From Actinomycetes bacterium (GTDB lineage Bacteria > Actinomycetota > Acidimicrobiia > Acidimicrobiales > Microtrichaceae): a stretch of 5,505 nt of DNA. Location of the stretch: positions 1-5,505 of the forward strand of contig JAFAFZ010000331.1 of NCBI GenBank assembly GCA_023423215.1, in the 5' to 3' direction. Made by a program: the position numbers and the translations under genes. The notes under the pieces are model-generated. The model searched no databases. It saw nothing but the letters and a program-made list of their open reading frames with translations, and was not told the DNA's origin. Shown in pieces: positions 1 to 5,278 of this stretch; position 1 is the first letter of the stretch, and each line of letters starts with the position of its first letter.

Positions 1-78
1 GGCCGCACGATGCCGCTGTGGTGGACCGGGTCGAGCAGCCAGGCGTCCGTGGACGCCCGCTCCGACCGCGCCGCCTGA
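1..78 (+). pseudogene. 3' end of a second copy of the PF10118-type gene (partial, cut by window start)
   Basis: Twenty-five codons in frame 1 ending at TGA 76-78 read GRTMPLWWTGSSSQASVDAR followed by SDRAA. They are identical at DNA level to the last 25 codons of the gene at 112-1020. The identity starts at the window edge and continues nine bases past the stop. This is either the end of an intact upstream tandem copy, a remnant of one, or an assembly artefact; the window does not show which. The type 'pseudogene' is used only because just the C-terminal tail is visible. Confidence 0.45.
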
Positions 79-87
79 CGCGACGGC
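1..87 (+). repeat. Exact direct repeat, copy 1 (matches 943-1029)
   Basis: Bases 1-87 match 943-1029 without a mismatch, an offset of 942 bases. The match ends at base 88 (g versus c at 1030). The left limit is unknown because the window begins inside the repeat. Synonymous positions are also identical, which implies a very recent duplication, gene conversion or an assembly join. Confidence 0.95.
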
Positions 88-105
88 GGATCCCGCCGAT
101 AGCGT
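75..105 (+). promoter_or_regulatory. Candidate promoter for the PF10118-type gene (possible leaderless transcript)
   Basis: CTGACG at 75-80 resembles a -35 box (TTGACA, four of six matches). TAGCGT at 100-105 fits the actinobacterial -10 pattern TANNNT, with a 19-base spacer that is slightly long. A start seven bases downstream would fall on the A of the ATG at 112, and no Shine-Dalgarno sequence precedes that ATG, so a leaderless transcript is plausible. The -35 box overlaps the stop codon of the upstream copy and lies inside the 87-base repeat. Such short motifs occur by chance, so this is tentative. Confidence 0.35.
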
Positions 106-111
106 CGGACG

Positions 112-1020
112 ATGGCTCCTCGACACGAGACGGCGGCGCCGGACGGGATCGGCGCACCGGTCGAACGGCGCGTGACCTTCGTGTACCCCGACCCGTTCCC
201 GGTCGTCTGGACGCCGAGGTTCCCCGAGCTGTCCGCCGCGGCGAACGCGGTGTCGCTGTCGATGCCGCACGTCGAGCCCTACGTCGTCGCGGCGATCCGC
301 GACGGCGCCGCTGCGCTGTCCCCCGAGGACCCGCTGCGTGCCGCGGTCGACGGGTTCGTCGCCCAGGAGCGTGAGCACCACCGCCAGCACCGCCGCTGCA
401 ACGACCTGATCCTGGCGCAGGTGCCGGCGCTCGCACGCGTGGACGGCTGGATGCGACGTGCGTACGGGTGGCTGCGCCGCACACGCTCGACGAGGTTCGG
501 CGTCGCGTTCGCCGCGGCCTCGGAGTCCCTCGCGTTCTCGCTCGCGCGTTGGACCGAGGACCACTCGCGACGGCTCTTCGACGCTGCCGACCCGCACGTC
601 GCGACGCTCTTCCTGTGGCACCTGGCCGAGGAGGTCGAGCACAAGGACGTGGCGCACCGGGTGTGGGTGGCGACCGACGGGTCGCGGTGGCGCTACCTGC
701 GCGCCGCGGCGGTCAGCGTGGCGCTGCTGTTCACCTTCACGCTGCTCGGTTCGATCGTGCTGTTGCACCACCAGCGCCGCCTCTGGCACCCGGTGGCGTG
801 GTGGCGCCTCGCCGTGTGGGGCACCAGCCTCGCCTTCGAGGTGCTGCCGAACCTGTTCGCCGGTTCGTCACGACGCCACTCCCCGTCCGACCTCGTCGAT
901 CCACCGCTGCTGACGGAGTGGCTGCGGCACTACGACCCCGAAGGCCGCACGATGCCGCTGTGGTGGACCGGGTCGAGCAGCCAGGCGTCCGTGGACGCCC
1001 GCTCCGACCGCGCCGCCTGA
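112..1020 (+). CDS. PF10118-type predicted metal-dependent hydrolase / ferritin-like di-iron protein
   Basis: A 302-residue protein resembling the family annotated as 'predicted metal-dependent hydrolase' (PF10118), whose reaction is generally not established. The conserved pattern is visible in order: SMPHVEP (Glu55), QEREHHRQH (Glu86-x2-His89), ASES (Glu138) and WHLAEEVEHKDVA (Glu174-x2-His177). This E...ExxH...E...ExxH arrangement is that of ferritin-like di-iron proteins, so an oxidative di-iron activity is a reasonable alternative to hydrolysis. A hydrophobic helix at about 198-218 and a second hydrophobic stretch at 233-251 suggest membrane association. ATG 112 is the first possible start after an in-frame TAG at 100-102. 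No good Shine-Dalgarno is present. The gene converges on the ferredoxin gene with 51 bases between them. Its last 25 codons are duplicated at the window start. Family assignment is fairly sure; substrate is unknown. Confidence 0.85.
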   Translation: MAPRHETAAPDGIGAPVERRVTFVYPDPFPVVWTPRFPELSAAANAVSLSMPHVEPYVVAAIRDGAAALSPEDPLRAAVDGFVAQEREHHRQHRRCNDLILAQVPALARVDGWMRRAYGWLRRTRSTRFGVAFAAASESLAFSLARWTEDHSRRLFDAADPHVATLFLWHLAEEVEHKDVAHRVWVATDGSRWRYLRAAAVSVALLFTFTLLGSIVLLHHQRRLWHPVAWWRLAVWGTSLAFEVLPNLFAGSSRRHSPSDLVDPPLLTEWLRHYDPEGRTMPLWWTGSSSQASVDARSDRAA

Positions 1021-1029
1021 CGCGACGGC
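943..1029 (+). repeat. Exact direct repeat, copy 2 (matches 1-87)
   Basis: This copy covers the last 25 codons and stop of the PF10118-type gene plus nine bases downstream. Just past it, a 12-base piece of the same sequence (CGCCGCCTGACG, 1011-1022) occurs again at 1041-1052, so the end of this gene carries more than one small duplication. Confidence 0.95.
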
Positions 1030-1071
1030 CCGCGTCGGCACGCCGCCTGACGGCCCGATCGACCCGATCCC

Positions 1072-1269
1072 TCAGGCGTCGACGACCTCGATCGCGTACT
1101 CGGGACAGTTGTCCGCGGCGAGCTGCGCCTTGGCGGCCTGCTCGTCGGTGAGCTCGCCCTCGACGAGCACCACGGCGTAGCCGTCGTCGTCCACGTCGAA
1201 GAGCTCGGGCGCCAGCAGGTAGCAGCGGTTGTGGCCCTGGCACTTCTCCTGTTCGAAGCGGATCCTCAT
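1072..1269 (-). CDS. [3Fe-4S]-type ferredoxin, P450 partner
   Basis: A 65-residue ferredoxin of the small acidic type found beside actinobacterial P450 genes; it would carry electrons from a ferredoxin reductase to the P450 in the cytoplasm. The cluster motif is Cys10-x2-His13-x2-Cys16 ... Cys55-Pro56. His13 stands where a [4Fe-4S] ferredoxin would have its second Cys, which predicts a [3Fe-4S] cluster with Cys10, Cys16 and Cys55 as ligands. Sequences with other residues at this position, including His, are known among mycobacterial P450 ferredoxins. The ATG (bases 1269-1267) overlaps the P450 stop as ATGA, so translation is probably coupled; only a weak GGGG lies upstream. The full family length is present. 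It is co-transcribed with the P450. No ferredoxin reductase gene is in the window. Confidence 0.92.
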   Translation of the reverse strand: MRIRFEQEKCQGHNRCYLLAPELFDVDDDGYAVVLVEGELTDEQAAKAQLAADNCPEYAIEVVDA

Positions 1270-2516
1270 GCGGGGACCCCGGCGCCCACGTCCTCGCGCA
1301 CCTCACGCAGGCGCACCGGCAGCGTGCGGGGACCACGCACTTGGCCCGTCGACCAGGTCACGTCATCGGCGTCGGCCAGCTCGAAGTCCGGGATGCGCCG
1401 CAGCCACTCCTCGAGGGCGACCGTCAGCTCCATCCGGGCCAGGTTGGAGCCGAGGCACCGATGGATGCCGAGCCCGAACGCGGCGTGCCGGTTCTTCTCA
1501 CGGTCGAGCACGACCTCGTCGGGTCGGTCGAAGAACTCGGGGTCGCGGTTCGCGGAGGGGAAGGGCAACAGCACCCACTCGCCCTCGGACAGCGTCCGAC
1601 CACCGAGCTCGACGTCCTTCGCGACCTTGCGCGCCATCGTGACCGGTGCGTACGCACGCAGCAGCTCCTCGACCGCGAACGGCATGAGCTCGGGCTCTCG
1701 CACGAGTCGCCGTCGGTCCTCGGGGTGCTGGGCGAGGTGCCAGATCGACGCGCCGATCGCGGACCAGGTCGTGTCGATCCCCGCCAGCAGGAGCAGCGCG
1801 ATCGTGCCGAGCACGTGGTCGTCCGAGAGCGGCTCGCCCTCGATGTCGGCGTCGAGCAGGAAGCCGATGAGGTCGTCCTGCGGGTGCTCGCGGTGCTCGG
1901 CGATCTTGCCGACGATGTAGTGCACCATGGTGTCCTCGGGCGCGACCGGCTCGTCGTTCTGGCCCGCGGTCTCGAGGATGCGGTGGATGAAGCCGCGGAA
2001 CCGGTCGCCGTCGGACTGGGGCACGCCGAGCATGTGGGCGATGACCCGCACGGGGATGTGCTGCGCGTAGTCCTGCGCGGCGTCGACCACGCTGCCGCCG
2101 GACTCGAGCGAGCGGGCGATCAGGTCGTCGAGCAGCTCGCCGCAGAACTCGCGGGTCGTCGGCTCGAGCGGGCGGATCGCCTTGGGCGAGAACGCGGGCA
2201 GGAGCAGGCGTCGGGCGATCTCGTGGAACGGCGGGTCCGAGGTGATCGGCGGGGCGTAGCCGACGGGTGCCGGGACGTCCGGCTCGAACACCGAGACCAC
2301 GACCCCTCGGGAGGTGAAGTGCTCGGTGTCGTGCGCGATCGTCGACACGTCCTCGTGGCGGGTCGGCATCCACATCCCGCCGAACCGCTCGGAGTGCGCG
2401 ACCGGGCAGGTCGTGCGCAGCTCGTCCCAGATCGCCGGGGCGTCCGCCGCATAGGCCGGGTCGGTGTGGTCGAAGTCGGTCTGCCAGTCCTGCACCGGGC
2501 AGCGGTCCGTCGTCAT
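1266..2516 (-). CDS. Cytochrome P450 (class I, soluble bacterial type)
   Basis: A 416-residue soluble P450 that would hydroxylate or otherwise oxidise a substrate using O2 and electrons from the adjacent ferredoxin. Landmarks: DPPFHEIARR in the C-helix region (94-103); the I-helix motif AGIDTT (245-250), with the acid-threonine pair Asp248-Thr249 for O2 activation; the K-helix ExxR (Glu284 to Arg287); and the heme loop FGLGIHRCLG (347-356) with Cys354 as axial ligand. Length is normal for bacterial class I P450s and there is no N-terminal membrane anchor. The start is well supported: GGAGG (minus strand, bases 2525-2521) lies four bases before the ATG. The stop overlaps the ferredoxin start (ATGA). 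The gene faces away from the exporter operon across a region with several palindromes. I cannot assign a CYP family number or a substrate from sequence alone; steroids, terpenoids and fatty acids are all possible. Confidence 0.96.
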   Translation of the reverse strand: MTTDRCPVQDWQTDFDHTDPAYAADAPAIWDELRTTCPVAHSERFGGMWMPTRHEDVSTIAHDTEHFTSRGVVVSVFEPDVPAPVGYAPPITSDPPFHEIARRLLLPAFSPKAIRPLEPTTREFCGELLDDLIARSLESGGSVVDAAQDYAQHIPVRVIAHMLGVPQSDGDRFRGFIHRILETAGQNDEPVAPEDTMVHYIVGKIAEHREHPQDDLIGFLLDADIEGEPLSDDHVLGTIALLLLAGIDTTWSAIGASIWHLAQHPEDRRRLVREPELMPFAVEELLRAYAPVTMARKVAKDVELGGRTLSEGEWVLLPFPSANRDPEFFDRPDEVVLDREKNRHAAFGLGIHRCLGSNLARMELTVALEEWLRRIPDFELADADDVTWSTGQVRGPRTLPVRLREVREDVGAGVPA

Positions 2517-2520
2517 GGGG

Positions 2521-2525
2521 CCTCC
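2521..2525 (-). promoter_or_regulatory. Ribosome binding site of the P450 gene
   Basis: Reading the minus strand, GGAGG is followed by four C residues and then ATG. This fixes the P450 start. The spacing is on the short side. Confidence 0.75.
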
Positions 2526-2531
2526 GTTCCG

Positions 2532-2547
2532 GGCAGGTCGCCCTGCC
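2532..2547. promoter_or_regulatory. Hairpin in the P450 5' leader
   Basis: GGCAGG (2532-2537) and CCTGCC (2542-2547) form a perfect six-base inverted repeat around a four-base loop. After one mismatch, CC (2529-2530) and GG (2549-2550) could extend it. It ends six bases before the P450 Shine-Dalgarno on the minus strand, so it would lie in the leader RNA. It may be a regulatory stem, an operator, or chance in GC-rich DNA. Confidence 0.35.
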
Positions 2548-2563
2548 GGGTCGTGACGACGAC

Positions 2564-2569
2564 AGCCTA
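2564..2569 (-). promoter_or_regulatory. Candidate -10 box of the P450-ferredoxin operon
   Basis: On the minus strand TAGGCT fits the actinobacterial -10 pattern TANNNT in one of the few AT-containing spots of this region. It would give a leader of about 40 bases. No convincing -35 box was found at 16-18 bases; CGCACA (minus strand, 2591-2586) is the nearest and matches only the ACA half. Confidence 0.3.
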
Positions 2570-2573
2570 TTGC

Positions 2574-2584
2574 GACCAGTGGTC
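2574..2584. promoter_or_regulatory. Palindrome GACCA-g-TGGTC, candidate operator
   Basis: A perfect five-base inverted repeat around a single central base. It sits directly upstream of the candidate P450 -10 box, where a repressor would block RNA polymerase. A half-site-like GCGACCA recurs at 2591-2597. Short perfect palindromes of this size can arise by chance. Confidence 0.35.
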
Positions 2585-2647
2585 ATGTGCGCGACCACCG
2601 CCGTCCCGGACTTCGCCGGAGGTGTTCGCGCGGCCGTCACGCGGACC

Positions 2648-2664
2648 CCGGACGTGACGTCCGG
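2648..2664. promoter_or_regulatory. 17-base perfect palindrome, candidate operator
   Basis: CCGGACGT and ACGTCCGG are perfect inverted arms of eight bases around a central G. The site lies in the divergent intergenic region, about 33 bases upstream of a candidate -10 box (2697-2702) for the exporter operon and some 130 bases upstream of the P450 start. The size and short centre are typical of operators of dimeric regulators such as the TetR family. No regulator gene is in the window, so the protein that would bind is unknown. Confidence 0.5.
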
Positions 2665-2696
2665 CCCGAGGATTCCATCCCGTGCGCGCGCAGCGG

Positions 2697-2702
2697 TACG
2701 CT
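2697..2702 (+). promoter_or_regulatory. Candidate -10 box of the exporter operon
   Basis: TACGCT fits the actinobacterial -10 pattern TANNNT. No clear -35 box is visible; TTCCAT at 2673-2678 with an 18-base spacer is a poor match. A start near 2709 would leave a leader of about 95 bases before GTG 2803. Confidence 0.3.
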
Positions 2703-2802
2703 CGCCGTCCTGGCCGATCAACCGCCCCCCGACAGCCTCGCTGTCCACGGTCCTGGGGACCGTCCGGGCGATGCAGCACACCCCGGCGTCCCCGACGGCG
2801 GC

Positions 2803-4410
2803 GTGCCCGAGGTGCACCAGGCACAGGTCGCCGAAGCGCTCGACGAGATGCGCAGCGCCCGCCGGCACCGCCGCATCGGTGACGTCGCCTGGGGCGACCT
2901 GGCCTACCGCGTGTACACGACCACGCTGGCGTGCCTCGTCTTCGCCGTCTTCGCGTCGGGCTGGGTCGGCGACCACGAGGTCTCGGCCGGTGCCGAGGCT
3001 CGCGTCCGAGAGCTCGGACCCGCGTGGGCCGGCCTCGCCAGCGCCGTCGCCCTGCTGATCGGGGTGCGCTCCGGCACCCGGGGCGGACCGCTCGCCCTCG
3101 AGGCCGCCGACGTGTTCCACCTGCTGCTCGCCCCGATCGACCGTTCCCGCGTGCTGCGGCGCCCCGCCAGCGGCGTGCTCGGCTACGGCATCGCGGGTGG
3201 CATCGCCGTCGGCGGACTGGCCGGCGCGCTGTGCAGCCAGCGCCTTCCCGGCGACACGTTCGAGTGGATGCTCTGCGGCGCGCTCTACGGCGGCGCCAGC
3301 CTCGCCCTGGCCCTCGGGGCCGCGCTCGTCGCGTCGTCGCGGCGGATCCCCCGCCCGGTCCTGCTCCTCGGCGCCTGGGCGCTGTCGCTGTGGTCGCTCG
3401 GCTCGGTCACCGAGGTCGTGCCGTTCGCGCCGCTCGACCTGCTCGGCGAGATCCTCTTCTGGCCCATGCACATCGAGGTCGTCGACCTGGTGTGGGTGGT
3501 GGTCGCGCTGGCGTTGACCGCGCTCGGTCTGGTCGTCGTCGGTGGGCTCTCTATCGAGCTCGCACAGCGACGGACCCGGCTCGTCGGCCAGCTGCGCTTC
3601 GCGGTCACCCAGCAGGACCTGCGCTCGGTCCTGCTGCTGCGACGGCAGCTCGCCTCGGAGCGTCCCCGCAACCGCAGCCGCCTCCGCCGGCTCCCGATCC
3701 GCTTCGGCTCCCGGTTCCCGGTGTTCGTGCGCGACCTGCACAGCGCGGCGCGCTGGCCGTGGATCCGCGTCCTGCGCGTCGTCGTGCTCGGCGTCGCAGC
3801 CGGCCTGTCGCTGCGAGGCGTCTGGTCCGGGACGACGCCGCTGGTCATCCTGGCGGGAGCCTGCACGTACCTCGCTGCGCTCGACACCATCGAACCGCTC
3901 GCCCAAGAGATCGACCATCCGACCGTGCTCCGGTCGTACCCGATGCCCGGCGGCGTCGTCCTCCAGCGGCACCTGGCCGCCCCGATGCTGCTCATGCTGC
4001 TCGCCGGCGTCGCGGGCGTGTTCGCCGCCTGGGCCGTCGCGCCGTCGGTCACGACGCTCGAGATCGGCGCCATCACGCTCCTCACGGGCGCGACCGCAGC
4101 CGTCGCAGGCGCGGCGATCAGCGTCGTGTCCGCGGCCGTGCTCGACCAGCGCGACGCGGCGATGCTGCCGCCCGAGGTCGCCGGTCCACGTGTCGTGATC
4201 CGCACGCTGTGGCCGCCGCTGGTCGCGATCATCGGCGTCACCCCGGTCCTGCTCGCCCAGCGCTCGATGCGCCTGGGCGACGACCCCGTTCCGCCGGCGG
4301 CGGTCGTCGCGGTGCCGATCCTGGTGCTGGTCGCGATCGTCGTGCTGTGGGTGCGTCACCGCGAGGACCTGCACGCCTCGATGCGCGAAGCCATGGGAGG
4401 TTCACGATGA
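2803..4410 (+). CDS. Polytopic membrane protein, probable ABC-2-type exporter permease subunit (start uncertain)
   Basis: About 535 residues from GTG 2803, with roughly twelve hydrophobic segments. Six lie near bases 2917-2970, 3013-3066, 3175-3234, 3265-3330, 3358-3411 and 3475-3549. A basic, Arg-rich loop (about 3560-3760) follows, then six more near 3769-3825, 3835-3882, 3979-4041, 4063-4143, 4207-4260 and 4291-4353. The two-half layout fits a permease with an internal repeat or the fused-type integral subunits seen in actinobacteria. I do not recognise a named family with certainty. The stop overlaps the ATPase ATG (ATGA), so the two proteins are almost surely partners in the cytoplasmic membrane. 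Start choice: the frame stays open back to GTG 2587, but that stretch covers the palindromes and has weaker third-position GC; GTG 2803, GTG 2812 and ATG 2848 are candidates and none has a strong Shine-Dalgarno. Substrate unknown. Confidence 0.8.
   Translation: MPEVHQAQVAEALDEMRSARRHRRIGDVAWGDLAYRVYTTTLACLVFAVFASGWVGDHEVSAGAEARVRELGPAWAGLASAVALLIGVRSGTRGGPLALEAADVFHLLLAPIDRSRVLRRPASGVLGYGIAGGIAVGGLAGALCSQRLPGDTFEWMLCGALYGGASLALALGAALVASSRRIPRPVLLLGAWALSLWSLGSVTEVVPFAPLDLLGEILFWPMHIEVVDLVWVVVALALTALGLVVVGGLSIELAQRRTRLVGQLRFAVTQQDLRSVLLLRRQLASERPRNRSRLRRLPIRFGSRFPVFVRDLHSAARWPWIRVLRVVVLGVAAGLSLRGVWSGTTPLVILAGACTYLAALDTIEPLAQEIDHPTVLRSYPMPGGVVLQRHLAAPMLLMLLAGVAGVFAAWAVAPSVTTLEIGAITLLTGATAAVAGAAISVVSAAVLDQRDAAMLPPEVAGPRVVIRTLWPPLVAIIGVTPVLLAQRSMRLGDDPVPPAAVVAVPILVLVAIVVLWVRHREDLHASMREAMGGSR
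4395..4400 (+). promoter_or_regulatory. Ribosome binding site of the ABC ATPase gene
   Basis: GGGAGG lies six bases before ATG 4407 and within the last codons of the permease gene. It is the strongest Shine-Dalgarno in the window and fixes the ATPase start. Confidence 0.85.
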
Positions 4411-5135
4411 GTCGACGTCGCAGCACCAGCTCGGCGGCACGGCACGACGACGTGGTCGTGCTGGACGGTGTCGGCAAGGAGTACGGCGACGTGGCCGCGC
4501 TGGCCCCGGTCGACCTGACCGTCGCCGCCGGCGAGTCCGTCGTGCTCGTCGGTCACAACGGCTCGGGCAAGTCGACGCTGCTGAGCATCATCGCGGGCAT
4601 GCTCGAGCCGACCGAGGGCGAGGTGCTCGTGCACGGGCAGGCGCCCGACTCGATCCACGCCCGCGAGCGGCGCTCGTGGCTGCCCGACAACCCGGTCCTC
4701 TACGACGACCTGAGCGTGCGTGAGCACCTCGAGTACACGATCCGCATGCACGGCGGGCACGGGGACGAGCCGATCGTCGACGAGCTCATCGAACGGCTCG
4801 GGCTCTCGGGACGAGAGGACGACCTGCCGTCGCAGTTCAGCCGTGGCCTGCGCCAGAAGGCCGCCGCGGCGGTCGCCCTGGTGCGCCCCTTCACCCTGCT
4901 GCTCGTGGACGAGCCCTTCGTCGGCCTGGACGCGTCCGGTCGAGAGGCGCTGCTCGAGCTGCTCGAGGAGTCCCGGGCGGGCGGCGCGACCGTGCTGGGG
5001 GCGACCCACGACCCGGCCGTCATCGACCGCTTCGAGCGCGGCCTCGTCCTCGACGGCGGCCACATCGTGCACGACGGCACCGCGGCGTCGCTGCACGAGC
5101 ACCTCTCGGCCGACACCGCCCACCACGAGCGCTGA
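4407..5135 (+). CDS. ABC transporter ATP-binding protein
   Basis: A 242-residue single ATPase domain that would power the adjacent membrane protein from the cytoplasmic side. Motifs in order: Walker A GHNGSGKST (49-57); Q-loop region WLPDNPVLY (91-99), where Asp94 replaces the usual Gln, as is often seen in ABC-2/drug- and bacteriocin-type exporters; signature FSRGLRQK (144-151), a variant of LSGGQ close to the YSKGMRQ form of such exporters; Walker B LLLVDEP (164-170) with catalytic Glu169; D-loop GLD (173-175); and switch His201. All catalytic elements are present, so the protein should be active. The first 15 residues are a Ser/Arg-rich leader before the fold. Start from GGGAGG six bases upstream and the ATGA overlap with the permease. 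No extra C-terminal regulatory domain of the importer type is present, which also favours export. Substrate unknown. Confidence 0.95.
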   Translation: MSRRRSTSSAARHDDVVVLDGVGKEYGDVAALAPVDLTVAAGESVVLVGHNGSGKSTLLSIIAGMLEPTEGEVLVHGQAPDSIHARERRSWLPDNPVLYDDLSVREHLEYTIRMHGGHGDEPIVDELIERLGLSGREDDLPSQFSRGLRQKAAAAVALVRPFTLLLVDEPFVGLDASGREALLELLEESRAGGATVLGATHDPAVIDRFERGLVLDGGHIVHDGTAASLHEHLSADTAHHER

Positions 5136-5142
5136 ACCGGCC

Positions 5143-5182
5143 CCGCTGAGCCGACCTGACGCCCCGGCAGGTCGGCGAGCGG
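5143..5182 (+). terminator. Terminator-like hairpin after the ABC operon
   Basis: GCCGACCTG (5150-5158) pairs perfectly with CAGGTCGGC (5168-5176) around a nine-base loop, starting 15 bases after the ATPase stop. CCGC (5143-5146) and GCGG (5179-5182) can extend the stem beyond a small internal loop. No T-run follows, so it is not a classical intrinsic terminator. T-less hairpins are proposed as terminators or 3'-end stabilisers in high-GC actinobacteria. Confidence 0.5.
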
Positions 5183-5234
5183 CCAAGGGGGACGCGCGCC
5201 GGGTCCGGGGGGACCGTCGCGCCACGTCCGTCGT

Positions 5235-5251
5235 GGGCGCGACCTGCGCCC
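5235..5251 (+). promoter_or_regulatory. Competing upstream hairpin in the crotonase leader
   Basis: GGGCGC (5235-5240) and GCGCCC (5246-5251) form a perfect six-base stem with a five-base loop. Its right arm shares bases 5246-5251 with the left arm of the larger stem at 5244-5278, so only one of the two can form at a time. Confidence 0.35.
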
Positions 5252-5278
5252 CCGCCGCACACGACCACGGGGGCGCAG
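5244..5278 (+). promoter_or_regulatory. Inverted repeat covering the crotonase ribosome binding site
   Basis: CTGCGCCCCCG (5244-5254) and CGGGGGCGCAG (5268-5278) are perfect 11-base inverted arms around a 13-base loop. The right arm contains the only Shine-Dalgarno candidate (GGGGG, 5269-5273) and the first base of GTG 5278. If folded in mRNA it would hide the ribosome binding site. Whether this region is transcribed as leader depends on an unseen promoter or on read-through from the ABC operon. Confidence 0.45.

Noticed and set aside
1021..1071. Terminator between the converging PF10118-type and ferredoxin genes
   Set aside because: Only a five-base stem (1023-1027 with 1033-1037) and no T-run on either strand; too weak to call.
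1341..2657. Open plus-strand frame of 438 codons opposite the P450
   Set aside because: Low-complexity Arg/Val/Gly/Asp composition and no motifs; the P450 on the other strand has all family landmarks and a ribosome binding site.
1498..4374. Very long open frame of 958 codons on the minus strand
   Set aside because: It runs antisense through the exporter gene and out of frame through the P450. Its translation is rich in Arg, Asp, Gln and Gly with no domain, as expected for a shadow frame in GC-rich DNA.
2931..4406. N-terminal extension of the ABC ATPase frame back to 2931
   Set aside because: The extension is Arg/Pro-rich shadow of the membrane protein gene. The strong GGGAGG and ATG at 4407 give a normal-length ATPase.
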